From Microglena sp. YARC (Eukaryota > Chlorophyta > Chlorophyceae > Chlamydomonadales > Chlamydomonadaceae), in the NCBI GenBank assembly GCA_022414725.1, contig CM039464.1, forward strand, positions 41,796,462 through 41,860,461: a DNA stretch of 64,000 nucleotides, read 5' to 3'. The position numbers and the translations under genes were made by a program. Below are positions 8,405 through 17,083 of this stretch, piece by piece (position 1 is the stretch's first letter; every line of letters begins with the position of its first letter). The notes under the pieces were generated by a model. The model was not told the origin of the DNA. It worked only from the letters and a program-made list of their open reading frames with translations, and did not search any database.

Positions 8405-8462
8405 TTATTATTAGGAAAACCGGTTCTGTTACCGCCTCAGGCGAAGACGGGTAATGTTAGGA
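8405..8462 (-). ncRNA. Possible omega-RNA / right end of the IS607-type element
   Basis: The 58 bases downstream of the tnpB stop contain a compact hairpin at 8429-8454. An inner stem CGCC/GGCG with a 3-nt loop sits inside an outer TTAC/GTAA stem with a purine-rich bulge. TnpB and Fanzor nucleases use a guide RNA made from the 3' end of their gene running into the element end, so position and structure fit. The exact 3' boundary is not visible. Confidence 0.4.
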
Positions 8463-9821
8463 TTACGATAACAATCCTTTCATCAATATGTTTTTAGAAG
8501 CATTCGCGTCTCTCCCTGCAACCAAGTTACAAATAGGACATGTAAACACTTTTTTACTTCCGACATCGTTATTCAACGTCCCACAATTAGAGCAAGTCTT
8601 TGTAGTATAACATTCATTCATAATAACAACTTTTCTTTTTAGTACGGAAGCTTTGTATTCCAATCTAGTTTTGAAGATGTAAAACTTCAAATCGTTGAAA
8701 TCTTGGTTTAATGTATTGTTTTTGTTTCCTTTGGTAATATCTTGGCTCTTGATATCACCGTAAAATACAAAGTCATTATGTTTCAATACATGGTGGATTG
8801 TTTCCCAATGTAAACAATCTACAATATTCTTCTTCTTCTTCTCTATCTTGTTATATTGCTTCTTACGAACCGCTTTTCTTTCCATGATATCTATCCTCTT
8901 CTTATTAAGTTTCTTCAACAGATCTATTCTATGAGTATAATCCCTAGTATTATAACTTGATACTTCTCCATTGTTTTTTATGGAACACGAATACGTAGTT
9001 GCGAAACACCTAACTCCTGGATCAACACCACACATTGTATACTCGTTTGTTTCATTATCGATATTATTTAATATTGTATCGAGAATATGGATAACATATT
9101 GACCTTTGTGTCTTACTATGTCGACATTGTTTTTTATTGTTAGATTCTTATGTTTTTTTCTATTTTTATTGCTTATTTTCAAGACACAATCGTATTTGAA
9201 AGTGTTTGGCAAAATCCTGAGAATTCCATTATTAAAAGATATACTTGAAGGTGCTAATTCAACAGTTTGTCTAGAGTTCTTTTTTGTCTTGTATTTCATC
9301 TTGAAAAACTTTATGTTACCATTTTTCAAGTTAGTGAACGCAGATTTATAAGCATCACAAACTGATTTTACTGCATTTGCTCGAATCTCTTTAGGAGTGA
9401 ATGTTTCAAATCCTTGTAAATTGTGATTTTTCTCATAAGCAATTTCTTTCATTTCATCTCTCATTATCTTATTCTTAGTCTTGATTTCTTCAATAATTTT
9501 TTGTTTGTCAGATTGATCTACTGTGCCTTGCTTCAATGTATGCAAATCTTCAATTTCTTTTGAAAGTTTTTTGTATGTATTACTGTTCTTTTTGGTATTG
9601 GATGTGACAAGGAGATCTCTCAATGTTTGGAAATATGGTTTATGACCCTTATCTACATATTCTATAGCTTTATTACTAACATATCTCGATGTATTAATAA
9701 ATTCATCGAGTATTTGTTTTTGTTTTTTCGTTGGGAAAAGTTTCATTTGTATTGTTTTTAGTGGTTTTATCTTTTCTTCCAGAATAGCTTCGTTTGCCCA
9801 TTTGCCTACAAGAGAAGACAT
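8463..9821 (-). CDS. tnpB: TnpB / Fanzor-like RNA-guided nuclease
   Basis: Protein of 452 residues. The N-terminus has the MKLFPTKKQKQILDEF strand-helix typical of TnpB. The RuvC-I Asp is in CGVDPGVRCF (D267). The zinc ribbon is CSNC (410-413) with CPIC (428-431). The RuvC-III Asp is in GRDANASKNI (D438). At the usual RuvC-II position the expected Glu is absent: the motif reads FYGDIKS, with Gly355 in its place. A Glu lies 48 residues later, in MNECYTTKT (E403). That relocated Glu is the pattern described for Fanzor proteins of eukaryotes and their viruses. It is the cargo gene of an IS607-type element; the start overlaps the end of the recombinase frame. Confidence 0.9.
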   Translation of the reverse strand: MSSLVGKWANEAILEEKIKPLKTIQMKLFPTKKQKQILDEFINTSRYVSNKAIEYVDKGHKPYFQTLRDLLVTSNTKKNSNTYKKLSKEIEDLHTLKQGTVDQSDKQKIIEEIKTKNKIMRDEMKEIAYEKNHNLQGFETFTPKEIRANAVKSVCDAYKSAFTNLKNGNIKFFKMKYKTKKNSRQTVELAPSSISFNNGILRILPNTFKYDCVLKISNKNRKKHKNLTIKNNVDIVRHKGQYVIHILDTILNNIDNETNEYTMCGVDPGVRCFATTYSCSIKNNGEVSSYNTRDYTHRIDLLKKLNKKRIDIMERKAVRKKQYNKIEKKKKNIVDCLHWETIHHVLKHNDFVFYGDIKSQDITKGNKNNTLNQDFNDLKFYIFKTRLEYKASVLKRKVVIMNECYTTKTCSNCGTLNNDVGSKKVFTCPICNLVAGRDANASKNILMKGLLS

Positions 9822-10381
9822 GGATGATTGACAATAAAATCTTCTGTGAGCTCTTGTTCACTAGTTTTTTCGTTTGTACAGTCAAGAATTGTAATTTTTC
9901 CTCCTGCTTTTGTGACCAATGATTCGATGAGCTCAAACCCGAATCGACACAGTCTGTCTCTATGGGCAATAACAATGTTTCCGATATTGTTTTGTAAGCA
10001 GGCGTCCAGAATGGTTGCAAGGCCTTTTCTCTTGAAATTGATTCCTGAACATATATCTTGAACAAGTATATAGCTATCATATTCTGGTCTTCTGAGGAAT
10101 TCAACTTGTCTAGAAAGATCGTCCAATTGCTTTTTAGTGGATACTCTAGCATAGATGAAATTTTCTTTTTGAATAGTTTGCTTCTTTTGATCATGAAGAT
10201 TATTACTACACATTTCTTGAATATTTTGCAGATTAATTCTTCTTTGCCCGGAAGGTGTTCTGTAGCAAAGAATTTTCGACGTGTCAGCCATTTTCCGAAT
10301 TGTTTGGGAGTCGAGCCCTGTAAGGAGAGCAGCCTTTCCAACTGAAATGTAAACTGTTTCTTTTTTCCCGACATTTGGCAT
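9703..10381 (-). pseudogene. tnpA: IS607-type serine recombinase (TnpA), frameshifted
   Basis: The first 180 or so residues are in one frame: a MerR-like helix-turn-helix (ISVGKAALLTGLDSQTIRKM) and then a resolvase domain with the catalytic Ser in FIYARVSTKKQ. Later come DRLCRFGFELIESL and the SEQELTED segment. Conserved C-terminal sequence (SIIHVFSCRQMGKRSYSG) follows in a different frame. The switch falls in a run of four A on the plus strand (9836-9839), consistent with one extra base. This is either a real lesion or a homopolymer error. The tail overlaps the start of tnpB. Confidence 0.85.
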
Positions 10382-10498
10382 TGTAATAATATGTTTGTAA
10401 CTGTTACCTTATTAATGTATTAATGTGGTTATCTTTTATATCTATTTTTTTATAAGATATATTAGTATTTAAAAAGAAATAACAGGAAACCGAGTAAC

Positions 10499-10548
10499 TG
10501 TTCAGGCCTTTTCAACCCTGTTCAGGCCTTTTCAACCCTGTTCAACCC
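10499..10548 (+). repeat. Short direct repeats at the left flank of the transposon
   Basis: A 20-bp unit, CTGTTCAGGCCTTTTCAACC, occurs twice in tandem, followed by a partial third unit CTGTTCAACCC. It lies between the recombinase start and the ankyrin gene stop and could be a recombinase-binding subterminal repeat. Confidence 0.5.
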
Positions 10549-10552
10549 ATGA

Positions 10553-11245
10553 TCATTCTTTTCCATTCTTAATGATGTTTTCGATGTAAAAACAAAGTCT
10601 CTCATTATGCAAACGGTTTGCCAAATGCAATGCCATTTCGAAGATCGATTGGTTAGCATGGTATATATCATGTTTCATCAAACAACTTACAACGCAAGTA
10701 TGCCTATTTGATATGGCAAACATCAATGGAATACCGTGTTGATAACATGGATCCGCACCATCATGGAGCAACCGTTTAACTGCCATTATGTCTCCTAGTC
10801 CGCATTGAAGCACAAGTTCAAAATTTAGTTTCTTCTGGGTACAGAATTTTTGAGATTTACCAATATGTGTGTGAATATCTTTCAAATAATTAGCTATGAA
10901 TTGGTTCTTTTTCATCTGAGCTAGGAATAATGCAAGATCAATCATTTCTGCAACATCTGGCTCTTGGTAGATTGTCAGGTCCGTTGTACACGAAGACCAA
11001 AAACATACAATCTTTAGAACTATGTTCTGGTGGTCGTAGAATGCTGCGTAACATAATGCACCACAGCCTCCAACACGGTCGAATGGTTCAGCACCCGCAT
11101 GGAATAATGAATCGACAGTGTCCAAGTTTCCCAATATGCTTTGCGCACATAGTTCATATTGGAGTTTATTGGGAGACATTCTCATTACAATACATAGGAT
11201 TTCTTTAAGCTTAGCGATCTGACTGTCATCTGCATCTGCCACCAA
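10553..11245 (-). CDS. Ankyrin-repeat protein
   Basis: Protein of 230 residues with at least two recognisable ankyrin units: LCAQSILGNLDTVDSLFHAG then AEPF, and LVLQCGLGDIMAVKRLLHDG then ADPC, each followed by a degenerate second helix. Ankyrin proteins are abundant in giant viruses and usually mediate protein-protein contacts with host factors; no specific partner can be inferred. The first 20 bases of the gene were copied into the tandem duplication next door (12025-12050). Confidence 0.75.
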   Translation of the reverse strand: MVADADDSQIAKLKEILCIVMRMSPNKLQYELCAQSILGNLDTVDSLFHAGAEPFDRVGGCGALCYAAFYDHQNIVLKIVCFWSSCTTDLTIYQEPDVAEMIDLALFLAQMKKNQFIANYLKDIHTHIGKSQKFCTQKKLNFELVLQCGLGDIMAVKRLLHDGADPCYQHGIPLMFAISNRHTCVVSCLMKHDIYHANQSIFEMALHLANRLHNERLCFYIENIIKNGKE

Positions 11246-11292
11246 AATCGAATGTAAATAAATACCTGTCGTGTAAAATACTGACTGTGAAA

Positions 11293-11330
11293 AAAATTGA
11301 AATGGTCATAAAAAGGACCGACAACAAATC
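11293..11330 (+). promoter_or_regulatory. Early promoter of the 11337 gene
   Basis: AAAATTGA at 11293-11300, continuing AATGG, then CATAAAAAGGACCGAC. It sits 36 nt before the ATG. The whole block is nearly identical to the one at 12094. Confidence 0.85.
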
Positions 11331-11336
11331 ATAACA

Positions 11337-11888
11337 ATGGAGTCAATCGCTGCGGTTGCGTGCCTTCCGCGCATTCTGCGCGCTTGGAAGGTACTTGCAA
11401 AGCTAGCCGTTCAATCGTGGGACGACGAAAACCATCAGGTGGCGGTTGCCCATGGGAGAATGACTGCCAGCGACTTCACTGATGGCCACCATGTCAAACT
11501 GTTTATCTATAATATACATGCGTCCGTCTCTCCGGAGGCAGACGATTATGTATGCGATTCCCGCTTCCAAGGCATGCTTCTGGGCTTGCTAGCCGCCTTC
11601 CCGTATGACCCTTCCGGAGATTACGTCGCCCGCACACGTAAGATTACAAACAACCTGTTCCTTGAAGTGGATGACCAGATGATCGAGTGTATGGCGCGTG
11701 ATAGACTGGCCAATCAGGAGTGGGGCTTTGTACAGAACATGGCATCCCAGTGGTTGCGAGTGTGGATCTCTGCGCGCAAGATCCAGAGCACGTACCGCAA
11801 GTACAGTGAGCACAGAAGGAACTGTCGCCTCCGCATCACGATCCCCCGGTTGGTGGCATTGCTCAATGAGTGTAAGGGTCGCGAATGA
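11337..11888 (+). CDS. Early-type gene with IQ-like segment, copy 1
   Basis: Protein of 183 residues, unknown function. Residues 1-25 form a helix (ACLPRILRAWKVLAKLAVQ). A conserved middle follows with DPSGDYVARTRKITNNLF. At about 140-165 the segment SARKIQSTYRKYSEHRRN has the IQ-x3-RK pattern of an IQ motif, a possible calmodulin-type binding helix. Codons are clearly richer in G and C than in the adjacent repeat genes. It has the early promoter and a downstream hairpin. The paralogue at 12155 differs mainly near the N-terminus. Confidence 0.8.
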   Translation: MESIAAVACLPRILRAWKVLAKLAVQSWDDENHQVAVAHGRMTASDFTDGHHVKLFIYNIHASVSPEADDYVCDSRFQGMLLGLLAAFPYDPSGDYVARTRKITNNLFLEVDDQMIECMARDRLANQEWGFVQNMASQWLRVWISARKIQSTYRKYSEHRRNCRLRITIPRLVALLNECKGRE

Positions 11889-11945
11889 ACACATTGGGAC
11901 CGCGGTAGACCGGAGGAGAAAAAAACAAAAAACAAAAAAAAAAAG

Positions 11946-11965
11946 AAAAAGAAACACTTCTTTTT
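11946..11965 (+). terminator. 3' hairpin after the 11337 gene
   Basis: AAAAAGAA (11946-11953), loop ACAC, TTCTTTTT (11958-11965), preceded by an A-rich stretch of AAAACAAAAA type. Same class as at 459 and 12774. Confidence 0.7.
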
Positions 11966-12007
11966 ATTGTCATAAAAGCCTTGATTCATTTTGTATATGT
12001 ATGTAAA

Positions 12008-12061
12008 ATGTCCGGTAAGAAAGGGTCATCTGCATCTGCCGCAAAAATCGGATGTAAATAA
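12008..12061 (+). pseudogene. Five-prime remnant of the 12836 gene at the duplication junction
   Basis: The ATG at 12008 starts MSGKKGS, exactly as the gene at 12836. After GGGTCA the sequence switches to the start region of the ankyrin gene in inverse sense and stops after 17 residues. It is a by-product of the tandem duplication. Confidence 0.75.
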
Positions 12062-12093
12062 AGGCCTGTCGTGTAAAATATTGACTGTGAAAG

Positions 12094-12130
12094 AAAATTG
12101 AAATGGTCATAAAAGGGACCGACAACTAAT
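12094..12130 (+). promoter_or_regulatory. Early promoter of the 12155 gene
   Basis: AAAATTGA at 12094-12101, then AATGG and CATAAAAGGGACCGAC. It is 53 nt before the ATG, with a longer leader than in copy 1. Confidence 0.85.
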
Positions 12131-12154
12131 AATACATTTCCAGAAATCATAACA

Positions 12155-12724
12155 ATGGACTTAATCGATGCGGTTGCGTGCGATTGCGTAAGAGGTTTCC
12201 TTCCGCGCATTCTGCGCGCTTGGGAGGTACTTGCAAAGCTCGCCGTTCAATCGTGGGACGACGAAACCCATCAGGTGGCGGTTGCCCATGGGGGGATGAC
12301 TGCCAACGACTTCACTGATGGCAACCAAGCCAAGCTGTATATCAATAATATATATACAGCCGTCTCTCCGGAGGCAGACGATAATGTATGCGATGACCGC
12401 TTCCAAGGCATGCTTCTAGGCTTGCTTGCTGCCTTCCCGTATGACCCTTCCGGAGATTACGTCGCCCGCACACGTAAGATTACAAACAACCTGTTCCTTG
12501 AAGTGGATGACCAGATGATCGAGTGTATGGCGCGCGATAGACTGGCCAATCAGGAGTGGGGCTTTGTACAGAACATGGCATCCCAGTGGTTGCGAGTGTG
12601 GATCTCTGCGCGCAAGATCCAGAGCACGTACCGCAAGTACCGTGAGCACAGAAGGAACTGTCGCCTCCGCATCACGATCCCCCGGTTGGTGGCATTGCTC
12701 AATGATTGTAAGGGTCGCGAATGA
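12155..12724 (+). CDS. Early-type gene with IQ-like segment, copy 2
   Basis: Protein of 189 residues. From the PSGDYVARTRKI segment to the end it is nearly identical to 11337-11888. The N-terminus carries a short insertion (ACDCVRGF) and scattered substitutions. The IQ-like SARKIQSTYRKYREHRRN is retained. It has its own AAAATTGA promoter and 3' hairpin. Divergence is confined to the 5' half, which suggests either gene conversion of the 3' half or selection on the N-terminus. No function known. Confidence 0.8.
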   Translation: MDLIDAVACDCVRGFLPRILRAWEVLAKLAVQSWDDETHQVAVAHGGMTANDFTDGNQAKLYINNIYTAVSPEADDNVCDDRFQGMLLGLLAAFPYDPSGDYVARTRKITNNLFLEVDDQMIECMARDRLANQEWGFVQNMASQWLRVWISARKIQSTYRKYREHRRNCRLRITIPRLVALLNDCKGRE

Positions 12725-12773
12725 ACACATTGGGACCGCGGTAGACCGGAGGACAAAAAAACATAAAAAAGAA

Positions 12774-12793
12774 AAAAAGAAACACTTCTTTTT
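12774..12793 (+). terminator. 3' hairpin after the 12155 gene
   Basis: AAAAAGAA (12774-12781), loop ACAC, TTCTTTTT (12786-12793). Same sequence as the hairpin at 11946. Confidence 0.7.
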
Positions 12794-12835
12794 ATTGTCA
12801 TAAAAGCCTTGATTTATTTTGTATATGTATGTAAA

Positions 12836-13597
12836 ATGTCCGGTAAGAAAGGGTCAGCAAGTAGGCGCAAATCAACATCATCTGCATCTCCTATGCCCCA
12901 GTTATCCGATGATATTATCCAGGAAATCATGAACAGGACAATAGATGGGTCTCATACTGGTCTAGCCAAGGTGAGTGGAATAAACAAGAGTTTGACAGCC
13001 GCGTTGAATAAAGGGTCACTGAGGCATTCACCGTCTGGCAACATCGACAGTTTAGTGGGGATTTCATATGGGCCTCAAATAACAATAGGCAGTTTATATA
13101 CTCTAATTGATAAAAAACATGCGTTTTTTTTTAATCAGCTCAAACCCATGGTGTATAGGATGATCACCAGAGAGGTGTGGGAATTCAATAGAAAATACAC
13201 GTATGATATAAGTACTCATAACATCATTCCAAACATTCCTGTGTCTGACAGGAATGTACGTTTGAAATGGGAGAAGCTATGGGTTTACGCGAAGCTATTG
13301 AGTTATATAAACTCAAAGGGTAAACTTTTGAAAGAAGAAGTTAGATATATGATATCTCAATTCAGATATATGTATTCACATGATCTAGGCGAAGATCTTG
13401 GCGAGCAGATGGCAAACGTTCTTGAGCTGGCACCCGTTTTAGATTTGGATGTAAAGACCACTAAATTGTCTGAAATAACTATGGAGCTAAATGATGTCAG
13501 TTATGATTGTAAAAAGATGTTTCCCATTTGGTTCCACGGTGAGTTCAATAAGTTCAACGCCGACGACTTATATGAGAGTATAGTATCATTTTTCTAG
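12836..13597 (+). CDS. F-box-like N-terminus, unknown
   Basis: 253 residues from the ATG at 12836. That start is the one preserved in the duplication remnant at 12008; an upstream in-frame Met at 12809 falls just after the hairpin of the previous gene and is less likely. Residues 1-20 are basic and Ser-rich. Residues 23-40 (PMPQLSDDIIQEIMNRT) resemble an F-box first helix. The remainder is mixed alpha helix with no motif I know. If F-box-like, it could connect to host SCF ubiquitin ligases; that is inference only. Confidence 0.65.
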   Translation: MSGKKGSASRRKSTSSASPMPQLSDDIIQEIMNRTIDGSHTGLAKVSGINKSLTAALNKGSLRHSPSGNIDSLVGISYGPQITIGSLYTLIDKKHAFFFNQLKPMVYRMITREVWEFNRKYTYDISTHNIIPNIPVSDRNVRLKWEKLWVYAKLLSYINSKGKLLKEEVRYMISQFRYMYSHDLGEDLGEQMANVLELAPVLDLDVKTTKLSEITMELNDVSYDCKKMFPIWFHGEFNKFNADDLYESIVSFF

Positions 13598-13799
13598 AGT
13601 TTAAAATAAGCAGCGAAATACATTGATATGACGTTCCAGTTCTTACATATTTCTTACATTTTTCAAATCTTACTCAGAAAAACACACACTTGAGATAGAT
13701 TCAACAAGTCCTTTAAGCACTTCTAGCATCACATAGTAATAACAATGTGATGGATTTAGCATAAAGAAATAGTTGTTAATGATTCATACTAGTTTAATT

Positions 13800-14447
13800 A
13801 TGTATATACTTATACAAAATATAGAGAATAAGGTACAAGAAAAAAACTTCGGAGAAATACAAGACTTGAACCATGAAGTAGTTGTAGTTACTAAAAACTG
13901 TATTTCTACACTCCTTCAACATGAAACATACTATACAGTTCCTAGGCACGGAGACATATTGGTTGGGTTTTATTTAGAAGAAGCTGAGACTCAGATTGAA
14001 ATGCAAATAACTATTGGTGGAAAAAGACTTAATAATATAACTCTGTCTCCGGGAAATTGTACATACTTTTTGAATGGTACTCATATGTTTCCTATTATTT
14101 CATTGTGCTACAGTGAAATTCATATCATTGTAGAGAGAAACGGGATAGAATCGACTGATTTTAAAGGAATCTCATGTATATATGCTCTTTTACAATCAGA
14201 TGCGAGAAGATCACTAGCAAATTCATGTGTAGTTTTTGACGATGCGCGCGGTTTATTAAGTAACGGGAATTATTATGAATTCGAAAATATAATAGAAAGA
14301 TATAAATACACTCAAAATAAAGATGTAATAGGGTTACCATCAATGGTGTTGAACAAACCCCCATGGCAAATTTACAATATAAGTAGAAGGGTTGGACAGT
14401 TAATAGGATTCTTGGTATTTATGTTTTACATGTTATCCGTATGTTAA
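13800..14447 (+). CDS. Unknown protein, beta-rich with a C-terminal hydrophobic segment
   Basis: 215 residues from the ATG at 13800; an in-frame ATG at 13779 is an alternative. Around residue 50 is VPRHGDILVGFYLEE, a charged-glycine-aspartate strand reminiscent of segments in giant-virus capsid-type jelly-roll proteins. Strands with NITLSPGNC follow. The last 18 residues (QLIGFLVFMFYMLSVC) look like a membrane anchor. The length is far below a major capsid protein, so a minor virion or membrane protein is more plausible. Family not identified. Confidence 0.6.
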   Translation: MYILIQNIENKVQEKNFGEIQDLNHEVVVVTKNCISTLLQHETYYTVPRHGDILVGFYLEEAETQIEMQITIGGKRLNNITLSPGNCTYFLNGTHMFPIISLCYSEIHIIVERNGIESTDFKGISCIYALLQSDARRSLANSCVVFDDARGLLSNGNYYEFENIIERYKYTQNKDVIGLPSMVLNKPPWQIYNISRRVGQLIGFLVFMFYMLSVC

Positions 14448-14613
14448 ACAAGTTCTTGTTTTTTTGTTCCTTATTCTTCTTTGACACCACTTAAAGCACG
14501 CTCTTGATGACATTGGCCATTGACATGAATTACACTTAAAAACATCAATGTAAAAATAGAAAGATTCATCAATGATTGAGAATCAAATTCAAAGACATAA
14601 TATGGAGGAAACT

Positions 14614-15264
14614 ATGAAGTCGGTGATCTCAACAGAAAACAACTACCACATTCTGAAACGTGTCAAATGTGGAGAAAACAAATGGAACTGGGACAACTTG
14701 AGTTTGAACACAGGACTAACGTGGGACATTATACAAGATAACCTAGACAAACCATGGGATTGGTATGTAATCAGTAGGAACACTGGTATCACTTGGGACA
14801 ATATACAATCCAACTCCGACAAACCATGGAATTGGTTTATCTTGAGTAAAAAAACCAGTATCACGAGGGACATCGTCTTAAGTAACCCAGACAAATCATG
14901 GGACTGGTCTGTACTGAGCACAAACCCCGACATCACCTGGGGCATTATACAAGATAACCCCGACAAACCATGGAATTGGGACTGGATCAGTACAATCCGT
15001 AACATCACATGGGACACTAACCTAGGTAAAACAGGCATTCCTTGGAGTATTATATTAGCTAACCCAGACAAACCATGGGACTGGAGATATTTAAGCAGAA
15101 ACCCAAGTATCACTTGGGAGATTATACAATTACAACCAGACAAACCATGGGATTGGTCATGGATAAGCAAACACCCTAGTATCACATGGGATATTGTTAA
15201 TAATAACCTGGACAAACCATGGGATTGGTATTACTTGAGCATAAACCCTAGTATGTTATTATAA
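14614..15264 (+). CDS. Asn/Trp-rich repeat protein, short form
   Basis: 216 residues from the family MKSVIST start. It has about eight repeat units, one of which is irregular around 15020-15050. It ends at INPSMLL followed directly by a stop. Full-length relatives continue with SDxDVxNII and the IQ-like tail; here the downstream bases do not restore it in any frame. It is either a genuine short variant or a C-terminally decayed copy. Confidence 0.75.
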   Translation: MKSVISTENNYHILKRVKCGENKWNWDNLSLNTGLTWDIIQDNLDKPWDWYVISRNTGITWDNIQSNSDKPWNWFILSKKTSITRDIVLSNPDKSWDWSVLSTNPDITWGIIQDNPDKPWNWDWISTIRNITWDTNLGKTGIPWSIILANPDKPWDWRYLSRNPSITWEIIQLQPDKPWDWSWISKHPSITWDIVNNNLDKPWDWYYLSINPSMLL

Positions 15265-15407
15265 AAAGAATAGATCTAGTTATGGGACATTGACTTGGGG
15301 CTTAAGGAAAAAACATGCACAATATTAAAAAATTTATAATTAAAAAATCGACGCGTACAAACAACGAACAACAATGAACTTTTAGAATTATTGACAGACA
15401 TATAACT

Positions 15408-16697
15408 ATGAAGTCGGTGATCTCAACAGAAATAAACAGACACGTATTGAACCGCGTCAAATGCGCTGAACACAATTGGAACTGGAACAATTTGAGCTCG
15501 AACAAATGTTTAACGTGGGATATTGTACAAGCCTACCCAGACAAACCATGGAACTGGTTTATATTAAGCAGAAACCCTATTATCACATGGGAAATCATTC
15601 AAACTGACCCAGACAAACCATGGAACTGGTTTATATTAAGCAAAAGCCCCAACATCACGTGGAAAATCATTCAAGCCAACCCAGACAAAACATGGGATTG
15701 GAAAAGATTAAGCAAAAACCCAAATATCACATGGGATATTGTGCAAGCTAACCCAGATAAACATTGGGACTGGAACACATTGAGTACAAACCCTAACATC
15801 ACATGGGATATCGTAGTAGATAACCCAAACAAACCATGGGACTGGTTTGGATTGAGCATTAATACAAATATCACGTTTGACATTGTCAAAGCTAACCCAG
15901 GCAAACCATGGAATTGGTACGCAATTAGTCAGAACCACAACACCACGTTTGACATTGTCAAAGCTAACCCAGGCAAACCATGGAATTGGTACGCAATTAG
16001 TGAGAACCACAATATCACGTTTGACATTGTCAATGCTAACCCAGACAAAACCATGGACCTGGAGTAAAATAAGCAATAAACAAAACATCACATGGGACAT
16101 TGTACAAGCTAACCCGGACAAACCATGGACTGGTATTACATTAGCGCAAACCCCAACATGACGTGGGAAAACATTCAAGCTAACCCAGACAAACCATGGG
16201 ACTGGAGTATATTAAGCATGAAACAAAACATCACGTGGGAAATCATTCAAGCTAACCCAGACAAACCATGGGACTGGTACTACATTAGCGCAAACCCCAA
16301 CGTCGATTGGGAGATTGTCAAGAATAACCCAGACAAAACATGGAACTGGACTTGGAACAGATATATAATTAGTGGGAACCACAACATCACGTGGGACATT
16401 GTACAAGATAACCTAGACAAACCATGGACTGGATTTACCTCAGTGGAAACCCCAACATCACATGGGAGAATGTGCAAGCTTACCCAGACAAAACATGGGA
16501 TTGGAGTGGGTTGAGCAAAAAACCCTAGCATGTTACTATCTATCCAAGATATTGGGAATATCATACGAAGATGTAGAGCAGCAACAACTATACAAAAAAC
16601 ATGGAGACATGTCAATACAAACCCAAAACACCCAATTTGCAAAAGGAGAATCTTACACGAATATAATGAACTTGTTGAGGATTTGATTGTGTATTAA
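15408..16697 (+). pseudogene. Asn/Trp-rich repeat protein, multiple frameshifts
   Basis: The complete family architecture, with MKSVIST head, about 16 repeats, an IQ-like tail (AATTIQKTWRHVNTNP) and terminal NELVEDLIVY, is spread over three frames. I see four lesions, all in homopolymers: an extra A in the run at 16047-16050, a missing G at 16127, a missing G at 16426 and an extra A in the run at 16517-16522. Everything else is well conserved. That pattern argues for sequencing error or very recent inactivation rather than old decay. Confidence 0.8.
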
Positions 16698-16720
16698 AAG
16701 TATTTCTTAAACACTCTACT

Positions 16721-17083
16721 ATGGTGAAAAATATTGATCAAGACGAAATCATTTGCCTGAAAAAAGAGATAAATAGAAAAAACATGGATATAAATACTCT
16801 GACGTATTCATTGCAAAACGCTAGGGATAATATACGTTATTTGGAATTTGACCAACTAGAATCTCCATTCGATTTAACATATAGCGGTAAAATGTCTAGG
16901 AATAATTCCGGAGAGGCCAAGAAATGTTATGAGTTTTATAACAAACATAAAAATGATCCATATGTAACAGATCCATTTATTGACACATGCAGGAATGTTG
17001 GACTGTTGGGGTGTTTGTGGTACAGCATTGGAGATGTATATAATGCCATGCATTACATTATCAACTCTTCTTCGTCTTCATGA
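16721..17083 (+). CDS. Small unknown protein
   Basis: Protein of 120 residues. The first 45 are helical and charged (EIICLKKEINRKNMDINTL). The C-terminal half has GEAKKCYEFYNKHKNDPYV, and a Ser-only tail ends the protein. Its stop overlaps the next ATG by four bases (ATGA). No family recognised. Confidence 0.6.
   Translation: MVKNIDQDEIICLKKEINRKNMDINTLTYSLQNARDNIRYLEFDQLESPFDLTYSGKMSRNNSGEAKKCYEFYNKHKNDPYVTDPFIDTCRNVGLLGCLWYSIGDVYNAMHYIINSSSSS

Larger units (their letters stand above)
8405..10550 (-). mobile_element. IS607-type transposon
   Basis: Contains tnpA, tnpB and a candidate guide-RNA end, in the order usual for IS607. Such elements are known in giant viruses. The right end is probably just after 8404, where the 59-bp repeat stops. 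The left end is not sharp and lies somewhere between 10382 and 10550. IS607 elements make no target duplication, so ends cannot be fixed that way. Confidence 0.75.
11225..12856 (+). repeat. Tandem duplication with GTCA microhomology
   Basis: Unit 1 is about 11225-12028 and unit 2 about 12025-12856. The junction GGGTCATCTGC joins the start of the 12836 gene (AAGGGTCA) to the start region of the ankyrin gene (GTCATCTGC). The four bases GTCA are common to both parents. Each unit contains a promoter, gene and hairpin. Confidence 0.8.

Noticed and set aside
8463..9821. Reading the nuclease as a CRISPR Cas12 effector
   Set aside because: Length, the IS607 recombinase partner and the lack of an array fit transposon TnpB/Fanzor.
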